Shown: piece after piece, positions 25,730 to 35,966 of the stretch
Position numbering within the stretch: the first letter of the stretch is position 1
Layout: the number at the start of each line of letters is the position of its first letter
Origin: Algoriphagus oliviformis
GTDB lineage: Bacteria; Bacteroidota; Bacteroidia; Cytophagales; Cyclobacteriaceae
DNA length: 64,000 bases
Assembly: GCF_017254915.1 (NCBI RefSeq)
Contig: NZ_JAFKCT010000006.1
Coordinates: 1-64,000, forward strand
Direction of reading: 5' to 3'
Program-made: the position numbers and the translations under genes
Notes under the pieces: generated by a model
What the model was told of the DNA's origin: nothing
What the model saw: only the letters and a program-made list of their open reading frames with translations
Database searches by the model: none

Positions 25730-28234
25730 TCAGGCCAATTCCGCTATCTTTTCTTTCAAAGCCTCCAAGATCTTCTTGGTCTCCCGATCAAGCTGGATCA
25801 GCGCGTCCTGTATGCCGTGATGGTTGTTGATCTTCAGGCTGTTCTCGATCTTTCTGGCGATAGGACCGGCTTGGCTTCGGATTTGGCCGAGGCGACTTCC
25901 CAACTGATGGCATATCTCCAGGATCTCCGACCATCGGTTGTTGAGACGGGCTCGGGTGATTTTTTGCAAATCATTCTCGGTGTCCCGAATCAGTTCGCGT
26001 ACGATATCAGTCAGCAGCTCTTGGTCGCCCATGCAGAATTTCTCCAAGTCGGACAGGTTAAAAAGCTCGCCAGACACGGGCTCTGCCTGTAGCGGCGGGC
26101 GCTCGGAGAGCATCTCCAGCCGGGCTGGAAAAAAGCTGCCCAGGACGGAAATCAGCTTGCTTTCCTGGAAAGGCTTCAAAATCAGATTGTCGAAACCTTC
26201 CGCAAAAAGCCGCTCTTTTTCCTCCACAAAGACATTTGCCGTCATGGCGAGCAAAGGAAGGCTTTTGTATTGGGGAAAATTCTTGATGGCCTTGGCTACG
26301 TCAAAACCCGAAAACTCGGGCATCTGAATGTCTATCATCGCCAGATCCAGTTCTACCGGCTGAAATTCGTCGCGAAAAACATGGCCGCCGGGAAAGGAAA
26401 TCACATTTGCCCCAAAGTAGAGCAAAACGGTCTCCAGATAGCGAAGGCCTATCCTGTCGTCATCCACGAGCAGCACATTCAGCCCCTTCAGATCGATGTA
26501 TTCGGCACCTTCTTTCGGCTTGGAAGTTTCCAAAGCAGGGCTCAGAGCCATGGGAATACTCAGCCGCATGGTGGTGCCTTTGCCTGGGACGCTCTCGGCA
26601 TCGAGCTCCCCATGCATCAGATTAGTCAACCGCTGAACGATGGACAGCCCAAGGCCTGTGCCTCCAAACTTCCTCGAGATGGAGGTATCCGCCTGGTCAA
26701 ATTCCTGGAAGACCTTTTTCAGCTCCTCCGCGTTCATTCCAATCCCGGTATCCCGGATCTTGATCTCCAGATGGTCGTTGATCCAGGCGACGTCCACGGC
26801 CACAAATCCGTGCTGGGTAAATTTGAAGGCGTTGCTCAGCAGGTTGTTCATTACCTGTTTGAGCCTCAGCTCGTCCCCTACCAGCCAGTTTTCGTCGGGC
26901 AGGTTTAGCCTCCAGTGAAATTCCAGCTTCTTCTCCTTGGCAGTGAGTTCAAAAAAGTTTTGGATTGAGCCAAAGAGCTCGATGGGATCAAAGGGCTGCT
27001 TCTCCAGCTTCAGCTTACCGGCCTCCAGCTTTGAAAAGTCCAGAATATCGTCCACGATCTCCATCAGCGTATCCGAGGCAAACCCGATCATCTTCAAATG
27101 GGACTTTTGGTCAGACTCCATTTCGGATTTTTCCAAGATCGCTCGATAGCCCTGGATGACATGGAGCGGATTGCGGATCTCGTGGCTCATATTGGCCAAA
27201 AACTCCTGCTTGGATCTTGCCAACTGATCGGATTTCCGCCGTGACTCCAGGAGATCCTCCTGATAGGACCAGTTGAGGCGGATTTCCTTCAGCACGGAAT
27301 AGACCAAGAACATCGTCCCAAAAACCGCGATGGCGACTACAATGATCAGGAAAAACGTGACTTCAAACACCAGCCCAGATGCTTGGCTGCTTTGTTCGCC
27401 GGAAGCCAGGATAGCTTTAGACTGAAGGTCTCCAATGAGGGTTTGTATCGTATTTCCAATTTCGTTTTGCTTTTGGGAAAGGTCTGCCTCCATAATGGCC
27501 AGCTTTTGGCGCTGGGAGGTCTCCTCGCGGTAGATCCTGCTGATGACGCCCCGGAGGGAATACAGCACGCTGTCGGGATTAGGAGCACCGGAAGAGGTAG
27601 TAGGCAGGGGCGCATTTTGCTCTTGAAGCTTTCGCAAATAGGCAACCAGCTGATCTTCGTCCCGAGTGATCATCCCGGACCGAAGATCCTGGCGGCTGGT
27701 CTTTTGCTGCTGGAGCTCGTTGTAAATGTAGTTTTTGGGATTGAGCTCCTGAAGCGGGCGAAATTCCAGGCTTTGGGCCCTTCTCCGGATTCCCAGCTCC
27801 ACACGATTAAGCGCCTCCTGGGAAAAATTTCTGGTTGCTTGGTTACGCTTTACTTCATAGAGGTCCACGTAGCCGTTGATCAATACGGCAAGGTTGTCCC
27901 GGATTGTCTGCACGCTCTGCTGCTCCAGCGTGTCGGCTGCAAGCTGGTCGAGCTGGTCGAGCTTACCCTGGAGCAGGGAAATCGTGGAATCGTTGACCCT
28001 GACGTCGGCCTTCACGCTATCCCCAGCCACCCTTGTGATCCTAAAAATCTCCGCCTGGAGGTTGTTCAGCAAGTCCAGCTTCTGGTTTGGCTGGGCAAGC
28101 TGCCTGACGGATTCTTCCAGTTGGTTTAGGGTAAAATAGGTAAGCCCGGCAACACTGATCAGGATGGACACCGCGATAAAAAATCCTGCGGCAACTTTTC
28201 TACCCGTGGAAGTAATTGAGGTAAAGGGCTTCAT
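25730..28234 (-). CDS. Hybrid sensor histidine kinase (HK-REC-HPt)
   Basis: 834 residues from the ATG at 28232-28234. A membrane helix at ~14-35, a periplasmic helical region to ~280 and a second helix (~285-310) form the sensor. HisKA has NMSHEIRNPLHVIQGY (phospho-His). The ATPase has NNLLSNAFKFTQ and GGTGLGLSIVQRL. A receiver (NVLLVDDD, DLAMIDIQMPEFSG) and a C-terminal HPt domain (EICHQLGSRLGQIR, His conserved) follow. A HK-REC-HPt relay feeding a separate response regulator fits the converging NtrC-type gene. It lies 48 nt after the DsrE-family gene on the same strand, possibly cotranscribed. Confidence 0.93.
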   Translation of the reverse strand: MKPFTSITSTGRKVAAGFFIAVSILISVAGLTYFTLNQLEESVRQLAQPNQKLDLLNNLQAEIFRITRVAGDSVKADVRVNDSTISLLQGKLDQLDQLAADTLEQQSVQTIRDNLAVLINGYVDLYEVKRNQATRNFSQEALNRVELGIRRRAQSLEFRPLQELNPKNYIYNELQQQKTSRQDLRSGMITRDEDQLVAYLRKLQEQNAPLPTTSSGAPNPDSVLYSLRGVISRIYREETSQRQKLAIMEADLSQKQNEIGNTIQTLIGDLQSKAILASGEQSSQASGLVFEVTFFLIIVVAIAVFGTMFLVYSVLKEIRLNWSYQEDLLESRRKSDQLARSKQEFLANMSHEIRNPLHVIQGYRAILEKSEMESDQKSHLKMIGFASDTLMEIVDDILDFSKLEAGKLKLEKQPFDPIELFGSIQNFFELTAKEKKLEFHWRLNLPDENWLVGDELRLKQVMNNLLSNAFKFTQHGFVAVDVAWINDHLEIKIRDTGIGMNAEELKKVFQEFDQADTSISRKFGGTGLGLSIVQRLTNLMHGELDAESVPGKGTTMRLSIPMALSPALETSKPKEGAEYIDLKGLNVLLVDDDRIGLRYLETVLLYFGANVISFPGGHVFRDEFQPVELDLAMIDIQMPEFSGFDVAKAIKNFPQYKSLPLLAMTANVFVEEKERLFAEGFDNLILKPFQESKLISVLGSFFPARLEMLSERPPLQAEPVSGELFNLSDLEKFCMGDQELLTDIVRELIRDTENDLQKITRARLNNRWSEILEICHQLGSRLGQIRSQAGPIARKIENSLKINNHHGIQDALIQLDRETKKILEALKEKIAELA

Positions 28235-28282
28235 GTATTTCAACTGTGAGCTTTTGGCAGCCCAACAATTATTCCAAAACTT

Positions 28283-28825
28283 TTAAAACTTCAACAAAAT
28301 GTACCCTTGGGGCACATAGGTCGTGATCGTAGTCAATGCGGAATGGGCTACCCGCACACCCGGCCAGAGATCGGCCGTCTTCAGGTTTCGGGCTACCATG
28401 GACTGCCCGCAAACCATAATATCGGCCCCCGCGGCCTTCAGCGCCTCATATACCTTGAGGTTAGGATTGGATGTTTCAAACCGCTGCTGGTAGTTTTCGT
28501 CATTGAGCAGGGTAAAGATCGCCCCGCCATGGACCACCACTTTGACCTTTAGCCTATCTCCAGGTACGCCCGCCAGGCCGTGGAGGTTCATCATCCTGGC
28601 GATGTTGTCCACCCAGCGCGACACCTGCTTGTTGTCATCGGCCCCGGTGGAGAGGTCCACGAGGATCTTGTATTCCAGACTGGGATCCGGACGCTCGCTT
28701 GCGTCGGGGATTTCGTAGATACCGCCAAAACCCTTCACTATCGGAAACTGGGGCGTTTGGGAGTAGGCCTGCCAAGCCAAGGAAAGGAAAAAGACTAAAA
28801 GAGCTGGTTTGAGAACGTATTTCAT
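28283..28825 (-). CDS. Exported DsrE-family protein
   Basis: 180 residues with a signal peptide (ending about QAYSQ, residue 23). The DsrE/DsrF-like fold is indicated by YKILVDLSTG, a helix with NIARMMNLHG, VVVHGGAIFTLLND and GADIMVCGQSM, where the single Cys matches the sulfur-relay cysteine of the family. Periplasmic members are of unknown role, and sulfur transfer is possible. It precedes the hybrid kinase gene by 48 nt, so it may be part of the signalling operon. Confidence 0.82.
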   Translation of the reverse strand: MKYVLKPALLVFFLSLAWQAYSQTPQFPIVKGFGGIYEIPDASERPDPSLEYKILVDLSTGADDNKQVSRWVDNIARMMNLHGLAGVPGDRLKVKVVVHGGAIFTLLNDENYQQRFETSNPNLKVYEALKAAGADIMVCGQSMVARNLKTADLWPGVRVAHSALTTITTYVPQGYILLKF

Positions 28826-28949
28826 GAAAGTATATTTTCCTGAAAATAACCAAAAAACATTTCAAACGAAGGGAATTGGAAAAAGCCGGAAAATATACGG
28901 CAGGTCTATTCGGGTATGACAAAAAGTAGTACTGCACGAACTGAACAAA

Positions 28950-28981
28950 AAAAAGGCCCTGGATTGCTCCAGAGGCCTTTT
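28950..28981 (-). terminator. Terminator of tRNA-Leu
   Basis: On the minus strand: AAAAGGCC-t-CTGG / CCAG-GGCCTTTT with one bulged base, loop AGCAAT, and a T run. It starts four bases after the tRNA 3' end. Confidence 0.85.
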
Positions 28982-28984
28982 CAG

Positions 28985-29068
28985 TGCGCATGAGAAGATT
29001 CGAACTTCCACACCCGAACGGGCACCACCCCCTCAAAGTGGCGTGTCTACCAGTTTCACCACATGCGC
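28985..29068 (-). tRNA. tRNA-Leu (anticodon GAG)
   Basis: 84 nt without an encoded CCA. Acceptor arms GCGCATG/CATGCGC pair perfectly, with discriminator A. The D-arm contains GGTAGAC. The anticodon stem CCACT/GGTGG encloses loop TTGAGGG (anticodon GAG, reads CUC/CUU). A long class II variable arm GTGCCCGTTCGGGTGT and T-arm GGAAG-TTCGAAT-CTTCT complete the fold. It follows folD on the same strand and has its own terminator. Confidence 0.95.
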
Positions 29069-29149
29069 GTCTTTAGGGTCTGCAAAAGTAGAAATCCATT
29101 TCAATCGATGCAAACGCAACTCGAGGATTTCTGAACTTTTTTTTCGGTT

Positions 29150-30034
29150 TTATCCAAAAACTTTCTTCTCCGCAGACTGGAGAGTATTGTACAGGAGCGC
29201 AGCGATGGTCATCGGCCCTACCCCTCCCGGTACCGGGGTGATGGCGGAGGCCTTTTCGGACACTTCGTCAAACTTCACATCGCCGATCAGTCGGAATCCC
29301 GACTTCTTGCTGGAGTCCTCGATTCGGTGGATCCCCACGTCGATCACGACCGCTCCCGGCTTCACCATATCTCCCGTCACAAACTCCGGCTTGCCGATAG
29401 CCACGATCAGAATATCCGCACTACGGCAGATTTCGGGCAGGTTTTGGGTTTTGCTGTGGGTCAGGGTCACCGTGGCATTGCCTGGATAGCCATTTCTGCC
29501 CATGAGGATGCTCATCGGACTTCCCACAATGTGGCTACGTCCGATGACGACGCAGTGCTTGCCCGCCGTCTCGATCTCGTAGCGCTTCAGCAGCTCCACG
29601 ATGCCATAAGGGGTCGCAGCGACATAGGCTGGCCAATTGAGGGTCATACGACCGACGTTGGCGGGTGTAAATCCGTCCACGTCCTTCTCGGGCTTGATCT
29701 TGTTGGTAACCTTGTCCACGGAAATATGCTTGGGCAACGGCAGTTGCACGATCAAGCCGTCGATGTCCGCGTCGTTGTTGATGTCTTCCACCACTTTGAG
29801 GAGTTCCTCCTCAGAAACAGTGGCTTCCAGACGCACAAGTGTGGACTTAAACCCCACTTCTTCGCAGGCCTTTACTTTAGCTCCCACGTAGGTTTGGCTG
29901 GCACCATCGCTTCCCACCAGCACCGCAGCCAAATGCGGGATCTTTCCGCCCTCGGCTTTGATCTCTGTCACGCGTGCGGCTATTTCGTTCTTGATTTCGG
30001 CAGATGTTTTCTTTCCGTCTATTAGGATTGGCAT
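29150..30034 (-). CDS. folD: Methylenetetrahydrofolate dehydrogenase / methenyl-THF cyclohydrolase
   Basis: Interconverts 5,10-methylene-, methenyl- and 10-formyl-tetrahydrofolate with NADP+, supplying one-carbon units for purines and formyl-Met. 294 residues, the usual size. Motifs: [20 protein letters not shown] (~40-60; Tyr and Lys of the active site), [13 protein letters not shown] (~100), [13 protein letters not shown] (~125) and the NADP-binding [17 protein letters not shown] (~165). It is the last gene of a lepA - four-helix-bundle - folD series on the minus strand. Confidence 0.96.
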   Translation of the reverse strand: MPILIDGKKTSAEIKNEIAARVTEIKAEGGKIPHLAAVLVGSDGASQTYVGAKVKACEEVGFKSTLVRLEATVSEEELLKVVEDINNDADIDGLIVQLPLPKHISVDKVTNKIKPEKDVDGFTPANVGRMTLNWPAYVAATPYGIVELLKRYEIETAGKHCVVIGRSHIVGSPMSILMGRNGYPGNATVTLTHSKTQNLPEICRSADILIVAIGKPEFVTGDMVKPGAVVIDVGIHRIEDSSKKSGFRLIGDVKFDEVSEKASAITPVPGGVGPMTIAALLYNTLQSAEKKVFG

Positions 30035-30109
30035 ATCTTCAATATTGGATGTTTTTCAATAAATACGAGCTACGAAACTAGAGATACGGGGAATGATGAA
30101 ACCTCACCC

Positions 30110-30472
30110 TTATTTTGGAAAATTCGTCCTTGCAGTTTTAAGACTTGCGACCAAGATTGCAATCAATTCATTGACCTCGATCAGCAACGTTTTAAATTCC
30201 TCTACAAGGGTCTGATCCCTATTCACTCTTTGCAATATTTCCAGAAAATATTCGCTCTCGTCAGCTTCTTCCTCCGCAATCTTCAATTTGTTGATAAAAT
30301 CGGCGTTGGATTTCCCCCTGAGCGCTGCTCTGTAGTTTGCTCCAATTGAGCTTGAACAGCGCAGCAGTTGGTTGACATAGTTGTTATACTCCCTACTGTT
30401 GGGAATCTTTGAGCACAAGAGCCAAACATCGATAGCAAACTTCTTTGTTCTGTCTTTCAGTGATTGGCTCAT
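30110..30472 (-). CDS. Four-helix-bundle protein (23S rRNA intervening-sequence family)
   Basis: 120 residues, all-helical. It has the family pattern FAIDVWLLCSKIPNSREY, LRCSSSIGANYRAALRG and EEADESEYFLEIL. Homologues are encoded in 23S rRNA intervening sequences and as stand-alone genes across Bacteroidota, and form pentameric bundles of unknown role. The gene is A/T-rich compared with the lepA and folD genes on both sides, which suggests late insertion into this housekeeping cluster. Confidence 0.85.
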   Translation of the reverse strand: MSQSLKDRTKKFAIDVWLLCSKIPNSREYNNYVNQLLRCSSSIGANYRAALRGKSNADFINKLKIAEEEADESEYFLEILQRVNRDQTLVEEFKTLLIEVNELIAILVASLKTARTNFPK

Positions 30473-30516
30473 ACGCTCAACTATCCGAGTAACACCGTAT
30501 TTCGTTCTTCGTACTT

Positions 30517-32304
30517 CTAGTCTAATTTTAGCACTGCCATAAACGCCTCCTGGGGGATCTCGACGTTGCCGACTTGCCTCATGCGCTTCTTGCCTTTTTT
30601 CTGCTTTTCGAGGAGTTTACGCTTTCTGGAGATATCTCCACCGTAACATTTCGCCAACACGTTTTTGCGAAGCGCTTTCACGGTCTCCCGGGCGATGATT
30701 TTCTGCCCAATGGCCGCCTGAATGGCGATCTCAAACATCTGGCGCGGCACGAGCTCCTTCAGCTTTTCGCAGAGTCGCTTGCCCCAGTCGTAGGCCTTGT
30801 CCCGGTGCACCACCGCCGACAGCGCATCCACGGGTTCGCCGTTGAGCATCACGTCCAACCGTACCATGTGCGACTGCTGATAGCCGATGAGCTCATAGTC
30901 CAGGGAAGCATAGCCTCTGGAGATGGTTTTCAGCTTGTCAAAAAAGTCGAAAACAATCTCCGCCAAGGGCATATCAAAGGTCAACTCAACCCGCTCAGAG
31001 GTGAGGTAAACCTGGTTTTTGATCTGTCCGCGCTTGTCCATGCAGAGGGTAATCACGGAGCCGACGTACTCGGCCGCAGTGATGATGGATGCCTTCACAT
31101 AGGGCTCCTCGATGTGCTTCATGCGCGTGGGGTCCGGCATGTCGGATGGCGCGTTGATGAGCTGGACCTTATCGTCCGTGAGCAGCGCCTTAAACTGTAC
31201 CGAAGGCACAGTCGTGATCACGGTCATGTCAAACTCGCGCTCCAGTCGCTCCTGGATGATCTCCATGTGGAGCATACCGAGGAATCCGCATCGGAATCCG
31301 AAACCCAAAGCCGCTGAGGTCTCCGGCTCCCACACGAGCGAGGCGTCGTTAAGCTGAAGCTTCTCCATCGATGCGCGGAGCTCCTCATAGTCAGTGGTCT
31401 CCACAGGATAGATCCCCGCAAAAACCATCGGCTTTACGTTTTCAAAACCTTGAATCGCCTCTGCGCAAGGGCGCTTGATGTGGGTGATGGTGTCCCCCAC
31501 CTTGATTTCCTTGGCAACTTTCACCCCGGAAATCAGATAGCCTACATTCCCCGCTGACATGGTCTGCTGTGGGATCTGGTTGAGTCCCAAAATCCCGATT
31601 TCGTCGGCTTCATATTCTCGGCCGGTATTGACAAATTTGATCTTGTCACCCTTGCTGATCGTACCGTTGAAGATTCGGAAAATCACCTCCACTCCGCGGA
31701 ATGAATTGTACACGGAGTCGAAAATCATGGCTTGAAGCGGTGCTTCTGGGTCGCCCTTCGGCGCGGGGATTCGGGTCACGACGGCTTTTAGGATGTCGTC
31801 GATTCCTATGCCTGCTTTGCCGGAGGCCAAAATGATATCCTCCCGATCACAGCCGATCAGGTCGATCACCTCATCGGCAACCACTTCCGGATCTGCGCCG
31901 GGAAGGTCAATCTTATTCAGTACGGGAATGATCTCCAGATCGTGGCCCAGTGCCAGATATAGGTTGGAAATGGTCTGAGCCTCCACGCCTTGGGAGGCAT
32001 CCACGATCAGGAGCGCGCCTTCGCAGGCGGCAATCGAGCGGGATACTTCGTAGGAAAAATCGACGTGTCCCGGAGTATCGATGAGGTTGAGGATATACTC
32101 CTCCCCTTCGTGTTTGTATTTCATCTGGATCGCGTGGGACTTGATCGTGATGCCACGCTCCCGCTCCAGATCCATGTTGTCCAACAACTGGTTTTGCATA
32201 TCCCGATCCGCTACGGTGTCGGTAAACTGCAACAACCTATCCGCCAATGTACTCTTCCCATGGTCGATATGGGCGATGATACAGAAATTCCTGATGTTCT
32301 TCAT
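30517..32304 (-). CDS. lepA: Elongation factor 4 (LepA)
   Basis: Ribosome-binding GTPase that back-translocates or remodels stalled ribosomes. 595 residues from the ATG at 32302-32304 ([19 protein letters not shown]), a typical start. G1 [10 protein letters not shown]3 DTPGH and G4 NKID are intact. The unique C-terminal domain includes [13 protein letters not shown] and [22 protein letters not shown] TAnnTTTG box lies 14 nt upstream. First gene of the minus-strand series ending with folD. Confidence 0.96.
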   Translation of the reverse strand: MKNIRNFCIIAHIDHGKSTLADRLLQFTDTVADRDMQNQLLDNMDLERERGITIKSHAIQMKYKHEGEEYILNLIDTPGHVDFSYEVSRSIAACEGALLIVDASQGVEAQTISNLYLALGHDLEIIPVLNKIDLPGADPEVVADEVIDLIGCDREDIILASGKAGIGIDDILKAVVTRIPAPKGDPEAPLQAMIFDSVYNSFRGVEVIFRIFNGTISKGDKIKFVNTGREYEADEIGILGLNQIPQQTMSAGNVGYLISGVKVAKEIKVGDTITHIKRPCAEAIQGFENVKPMVFAGIYPVETTDYEELRASMEKLQLNDASLVWEPETSAALGFGFRCGFLGMLHMEIIQERLEREFDMTVITTVPSVQFKALLTDDKVQLINAPSDMPDPTRMKHIEEPYVKASIITAAEYVGSVITLCMDKRGQIKNQVYLTSERVELTFDMPLAEIVFDFFDKLKTISRGYASLDYELIGYQQSHMVRLDVMLNGEPVDALSAVVHRDKAYDWGKRLCEKLKELVPRQMFEIAIQAAIGQKIIARETVKALRKNVLAKCYGGDISRKRKLLEKQKKGKKRMRQVGNVEIPQEAFMAVLKLD

Positions 32305-32318
32305 AAGCATTCGTGGCG

Positions 32319-32326
32319 CAAAAGTA
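32319..32326 (-). promoter_or_regulatory. -7 box (TACTTTTG) of lepA
   Basis: TACTTTTG on the minus strand, 14 nt before the lepA ATG, which would give a leader of fewer than ten bases. Confidence 0.45.
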
Positions 32327-32570
32327 GTAAAAAATACAGGATCGGCAGAAGGGAATTTGAGAGGATGGATAAGGAAATGGACTTTGGGAAAAAGTCCCGA
32401 CATTCAAAATTCAACGCAGGCTTGGCGGCACTTTGGTCGCCCGTGCTGAGCACTGGAGCTACGGGAGTAGCGTATACCGAAGTATCGGTCTTCCAGCCTG
32501 CTTTGGCAGACAGACCCGATTGGAAAAGCAAATTCGATCACCCGCACAATCGCGGTTAGAGATGTGTCTT

Positions 32571-32578
32571 TATCTTTG
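32571..32578 (+). promoter_or_regulatory. -7 box (TATCTTTG) of the DUF4924 gene
   Basis: TATCTTTG matches TAnnTTTG, 20 nt before the ATG at 32599. No -33 TTTG at the expected distance. Confidence 0.45.
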
Positions 32579-32598
32579 CCCAGCCAAAACCCACAAAA

Positions 32599-33138
32599 AT
32601 GAAATCCGTCGCTGAGCGCAAAAAGTCCCAAAATATAGGCGAATACCTCATCTACATGTACCAGATGGAGGATCTGATCCGCTCCTATCAGGGCAACATG
32701 GAGGAAATCCGCCAGTATGTCGTGTCGCACTACCCGGTCTCGGATGAGGAAAAAACGGAGATCACCGCCTGGCTGGAGTCCATTTTGGAAAAGATGAAAA
32801 GTCAGGAAACCCTGGAAAAAGGACATTTAAGAGAACTCAACGACCTCGTGGAAAACCTGGCAAACCTGCACTGGAAGCTGCTGAAATCCGACCGTTCCTA
32901 CTTCGACTCCTACTCTAAAGCGAAGCCCTTTATCCTCGATGCCATCGTGGAAGCCAACGGTGTGGATCCCGGAAACGAAATCCAGATCTGCCTAAACGGG
33001 GTTTATGGGCTCCTGCTCAACCGCCTGCTAGGCGGAAAGGTCGAAGACAAGCGAGTAAAGGCAGCTGAGGCCTTTGGCGAGGTACTCAGCCTACTCAACT
33101 TCCACTACCAGCAGCGGATCTTCATGTCGCCAAACTAG
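32599..33138 (+). CDS. DUF4924 family protein
   Basis: 179 residues, helical and cytoplasmic. It opens with the family's recognisable NIGEYLIYMYQMEDLIRSYQ (18-37). The middle helices KGHLRELNDLVENLANLHW and the end GEVLSLLNFHYQQR also fit. The family is found in Bacteroidota. Its role is unknown. The gene is divergent from lepA and has its own promoter box. Confidence 0.8.
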   Translation: MKSVAERKKSQNIGEYLIYMYQMEDLIRSYQGNMEEIRQYVVSHYPVSDEEKTEITAWLESILEKMKSQETLEKGHLRELNDLVENLANLHWKLLKSDRSYFDSYSKAKPFILDAIVEANGVDPGNEIQICLNGVYGLLLNRLLGGKVEDKRVKAAEAFGEVLSLLNFHYQQRIFMSPN

Positions 33139-33263
33139 ACCTCGGAGAAACCTTTGCTTCAGGTGAAGCTATTTGGGGAAGAAAAAATCCCCACGCTTCC
33201 GGAAATAGCCTCCCGCGTCTCGCCAGTCCTTTGTATTTTAAGGCCTACCAACGAGCCGTAGCC

Positions 33264-35825
33264 ATGACTTTTTACCAGCACCCCCTCTCCGAGCTTTTCA
33301 CCACGTTCAATTCGCAAAAAGAGGGGCTTTCCGACGCAGAAGCGGAGAAAAGAATTCAGGAATTCGGCCCAAATGCACTGGAGGAAAAGAAGAAAAAGCC
33401 GGCTTGGCTGCTTTTTCTAAACCAGTTTAAGGACTTCATGATCCTGACACTCGCCGCGGCCGCGGTCATCTCCGGAGTCGTGGGAGACCTCACCGACACG
33501 ATCATCATCCTCGTCATCATCGTACTCAATGCGGTCTTGGGCTTTGTGCAGGAATATCGCGCGGAAAAAGCGATGGAATCCCTGAAAAAGCTGACCGAAA
33601 CCCAAACCAAAGCCATCCGAAACGGCCAAGTCCAAACCCTGCCGTCCAAATCACTCGTACCGGGAGACGTTGTCTTGCTCGAAGCCGGCAATATGGTACC
33701 CGCAGACATTCGGCTGATGGAGACCTTTTCGCTAAAAGTAGACGAATCTTCCCTCACAGGCGAGTCGGTCCCTGTAGACAAGTCCTTCCACCCCATCGAC
33801 GCGGAAAACCTCGCCGCCGGAGACCAAACCAACATGGCCTTCAAGGGCACACTCGTCACCAACGGCCGGGGAACAGGGCTGGTCGTAGGTACCGGCATGA
33901 AGACCGAAATTGGAAAGATCGCCGGGCTGCTGCAGGAAGCTACTCCCGTGACCCCACTACAGCAGCGCATGGCCCGTTTTGGCAAGGTGATCTCCTATCT
34001 TATTTTGGGAATCTGTGCCCTGCTCTTCGTGGCCGGAACGGCTCGGGGAGAAGACATCTACCAAGTGCTGCTGCTGTCGGTCAGCTTGGCGGTGGCGGCC
34101 ATTCCCGAAGCTTTGCCCGCGCTGATCACCATCGCACTGTCACTGGGTGCAGGTAGACTGGCGAAAAAAAACGCCCTGATCCGCAAGCTCCCCGCCGTGG
34201 AGAGCCTTGGCTCCGTGACCTACATCTGTACGGACAAGACTGGCACGCTCACCCAAAACAAAATGACGGTGGTCGAGCTTGATCAGGGAAAGCAGCAGCA
34301 GATCTCGCCGGACTTTTCCAATCTCCAACTGGGCATGGCGCTCTGCCACGATGTACTCCTCGACAAAGCTGGGAAGCCTGAAGGCGAAGCCACCGAGCTG
34401 GCGCTCGTGGAGCGACTCCTCGAAGACATATCGGCCTCCGCCTATCAAGAAATCAGCGACTCATTTCCCAGGATCGGCGAGGTTCCATTTGATTCAGACC
34501 GGAAGCGCATGAGTACCCTGCACCGCTTTGGCGACCAGGTATTGGTGCTCTGCAAAGGTGCCTCGGAGTCGGTCTCCGCCATATTGAAGGATCAAACCGC
34601 CGCCGAAGAGTTGAAGGTCTCGTCTGAAAAGTGGGCCGAGAAGGGACAGCGCGTCCTTGCCTTTGCCGGAAAGCTGATCCCCGAGCTACCCGCGGAATCC
34701 GAGTGGGAAAAGCTGGAGGCTGGACTGGAGTATTTCGGGAAAACCGGACTCATCGATCCCCCAAGGGAACAGGTGAAAACATCCATCCAGGAGTGCAAGA
34801 CGGCAGGGATTAGGCCGGTGATGATCACCGGAGACCACCCTGCGACGGCAAAAGCGATAGCGGAGGAAGTCGGGATTTGGCAAGCGGGTGACCTGGTTCT
34901 CACCGGGGCGGAGCTTGCCAAGCTGGGCGAAAAAGAATTTGCGCAGCAGGTGGAAAAGGTGACCGTCTATGCGCGGGTAGCTCCCGAGCAGAAGCTGAGG
35001 ATCGTACAGGCCCTGCAAGCAAAGGGACACTATGCAGCTATGACCGGCGACGGGGTCAATGACGCCCCTTCCCTCAAGGCTGCCACCATCGGCGTGGCGA
35101 TGGGCATCGCCGGAACTGATGTAAGTAAAGAAGCCGCCCACCTCATCCTTCTGGACGACAACTTTTCCACCATCGTCAAGGCAGTGAAAGAGGGCCGTCG
35201 CATCTACGACAACATCCGCAAATTCATCAAGTACATCATGACCTGCAACGGGGCAGAGATCTGGGTCATCGGCCTTGCTCCCTTTTTGGGACTCCCCAAT
35301 CCTCTCCTCCCCATCCACATCCTCTGGATCAATCTGGTCACTGATGGGCTTCCGGCCTTGTCACTTGCCGGGGAGAAACCGGAGAAAGACCTGATGAACC
35401 GCCCTCCACGCCCGACCAAGCAGAGCCTTTTTGCCGAAGGCGTAGGATACCATATCGTCTGGGTGGGGATGCTGATGGCAGGAGTCACCTTGTTCACCCA
35501 GTTTTGGGCGATCCGCCAAAGCTGGCATTGGCAGACGATGGTCTTCTCGGTGCTCTCCTTTTCCCAGCTCGCCCACGTGATGGCGGTGCGCAGCGACCGG
35601 ACTTTCCTTTTCCGACAAGGCTTGCTGAGCAACAGGCCTCTCCTGGCTTCCGTCGGATTCACGATGGCGCTCCAGTTTGCGGTCATCTACCTTCCATGGC
35701 TCAACGACATCTTCAGAACCCAAGCCTTGGATATCACCGAGCTTCTATTCAGCGGGGGCATGGCCCTGATTGTCTTTCACGCAGTGGAAATGGAGAAATG
35801 GGTCCGGAAAAAATTGGGAAGCTAG
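33264..35825 (+). CDS. Type IIA P-type cation (calcium-like) ATPase
   Basis: 853 residues from the ATG at 33264. N-terminal cation-ATPase domain (GLSDAEAEKRIQEFGPNAL), dephosphorylation motif LTGES, TM4 motif IPEALPALITIALS (PEALP, resembling the PEGLP of SERCA pumps), phosphorylation site CTDKTGTLTQNK, nucleotide domain with CKGASE, hinge GDGVNDAP and a C-terminal four-helix membrane domain. It probably exports Ca2+ or Mn2+ from the cytoplasm. Ion selectivity is not provable here. An upstream TTG frame start at 33231 adds only 11 residues. Confidence 0.92.
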   Translation: MTFYQHPLSELFTTFNSQKEGLSDAEAEKRIQEFGPNALEEKKKKPAWLLFLNQFKDFMILTLAAAAVISGVVGDLTDTIIILVIIVLNAVLGFVQEYRAEKAMESLKKLTETQTKAIRNGQVQTLPSKSLVPGDVVLLEAGNMVPADIRLMETFSLKVDESSLTGESVPVDKSFHPIDAENLAAGDQTNMAFKGTLVTNGRGTGLVVGTGMKTEIGKIAGLLQEATPVTPLQQRMARFGKVISYLILGICALLFVAGTARGEDIYQVLLLSVSLAVAAIPEALPALITIALSLGAGRLAKKNALIRKLPAVESLGSVTYICTDKTGTLTQNKMTVVELDQGKQQQISPDFSNLQLGMALCHDVLLDKAGKPEGEATELALVERLLEDISASAYQEISDSFPRIGEVPFDSDRKRMSTLHRFGDQVLVLCKGASESVSAILKDQTAAEELKVSSEKWAEKGQRVLAFAGKLIPELPAESEWEKLEAGLEYFGKTGLIDPPREQVKTSIQECKTAGIRPVMITGDHPATAKAIAEEVGIWQAGDLVLTGAELAKLGEKEFAQQVEKVTVYARVAPEQKLRIVQALQAKGHYAAMTGDGVNDAPSLKAATIGVAMGIAGTDVSKEAAHLILLDDNFSTIVKAVKEGRRIYDNIRKFIKYIMTCNGAEIWVIGLAPFLGLPNPLLPIHILWINLVTDGLPALSLAGEKPEKDLMNRPPRPTKQSLFAEGVGYHIVWVGMLMAGVTLFTQFWAIRQSWHWQTMVFSVLSFSQLAHVMAVRSDRTFLFRQGLLSNRPLLASVGFTMALQFAVIYLPWLNDIFRTQALDITELLFSGGMALIVFHAVEMEKWVRKKLGS

Positions 35826-35966
35826 GCATGGGTCAGCTAAGTGCCGATTTTCTTACAAACCAGCATCTTCCTTTCCCCGACCTGACCAATCCCGTAGAAG
35901 GGATTTTGTTCTTTGGACTTTCTCTTTATCTTCCCAAAAAGAGCCATCACCCCAAAACAAGTCCGC

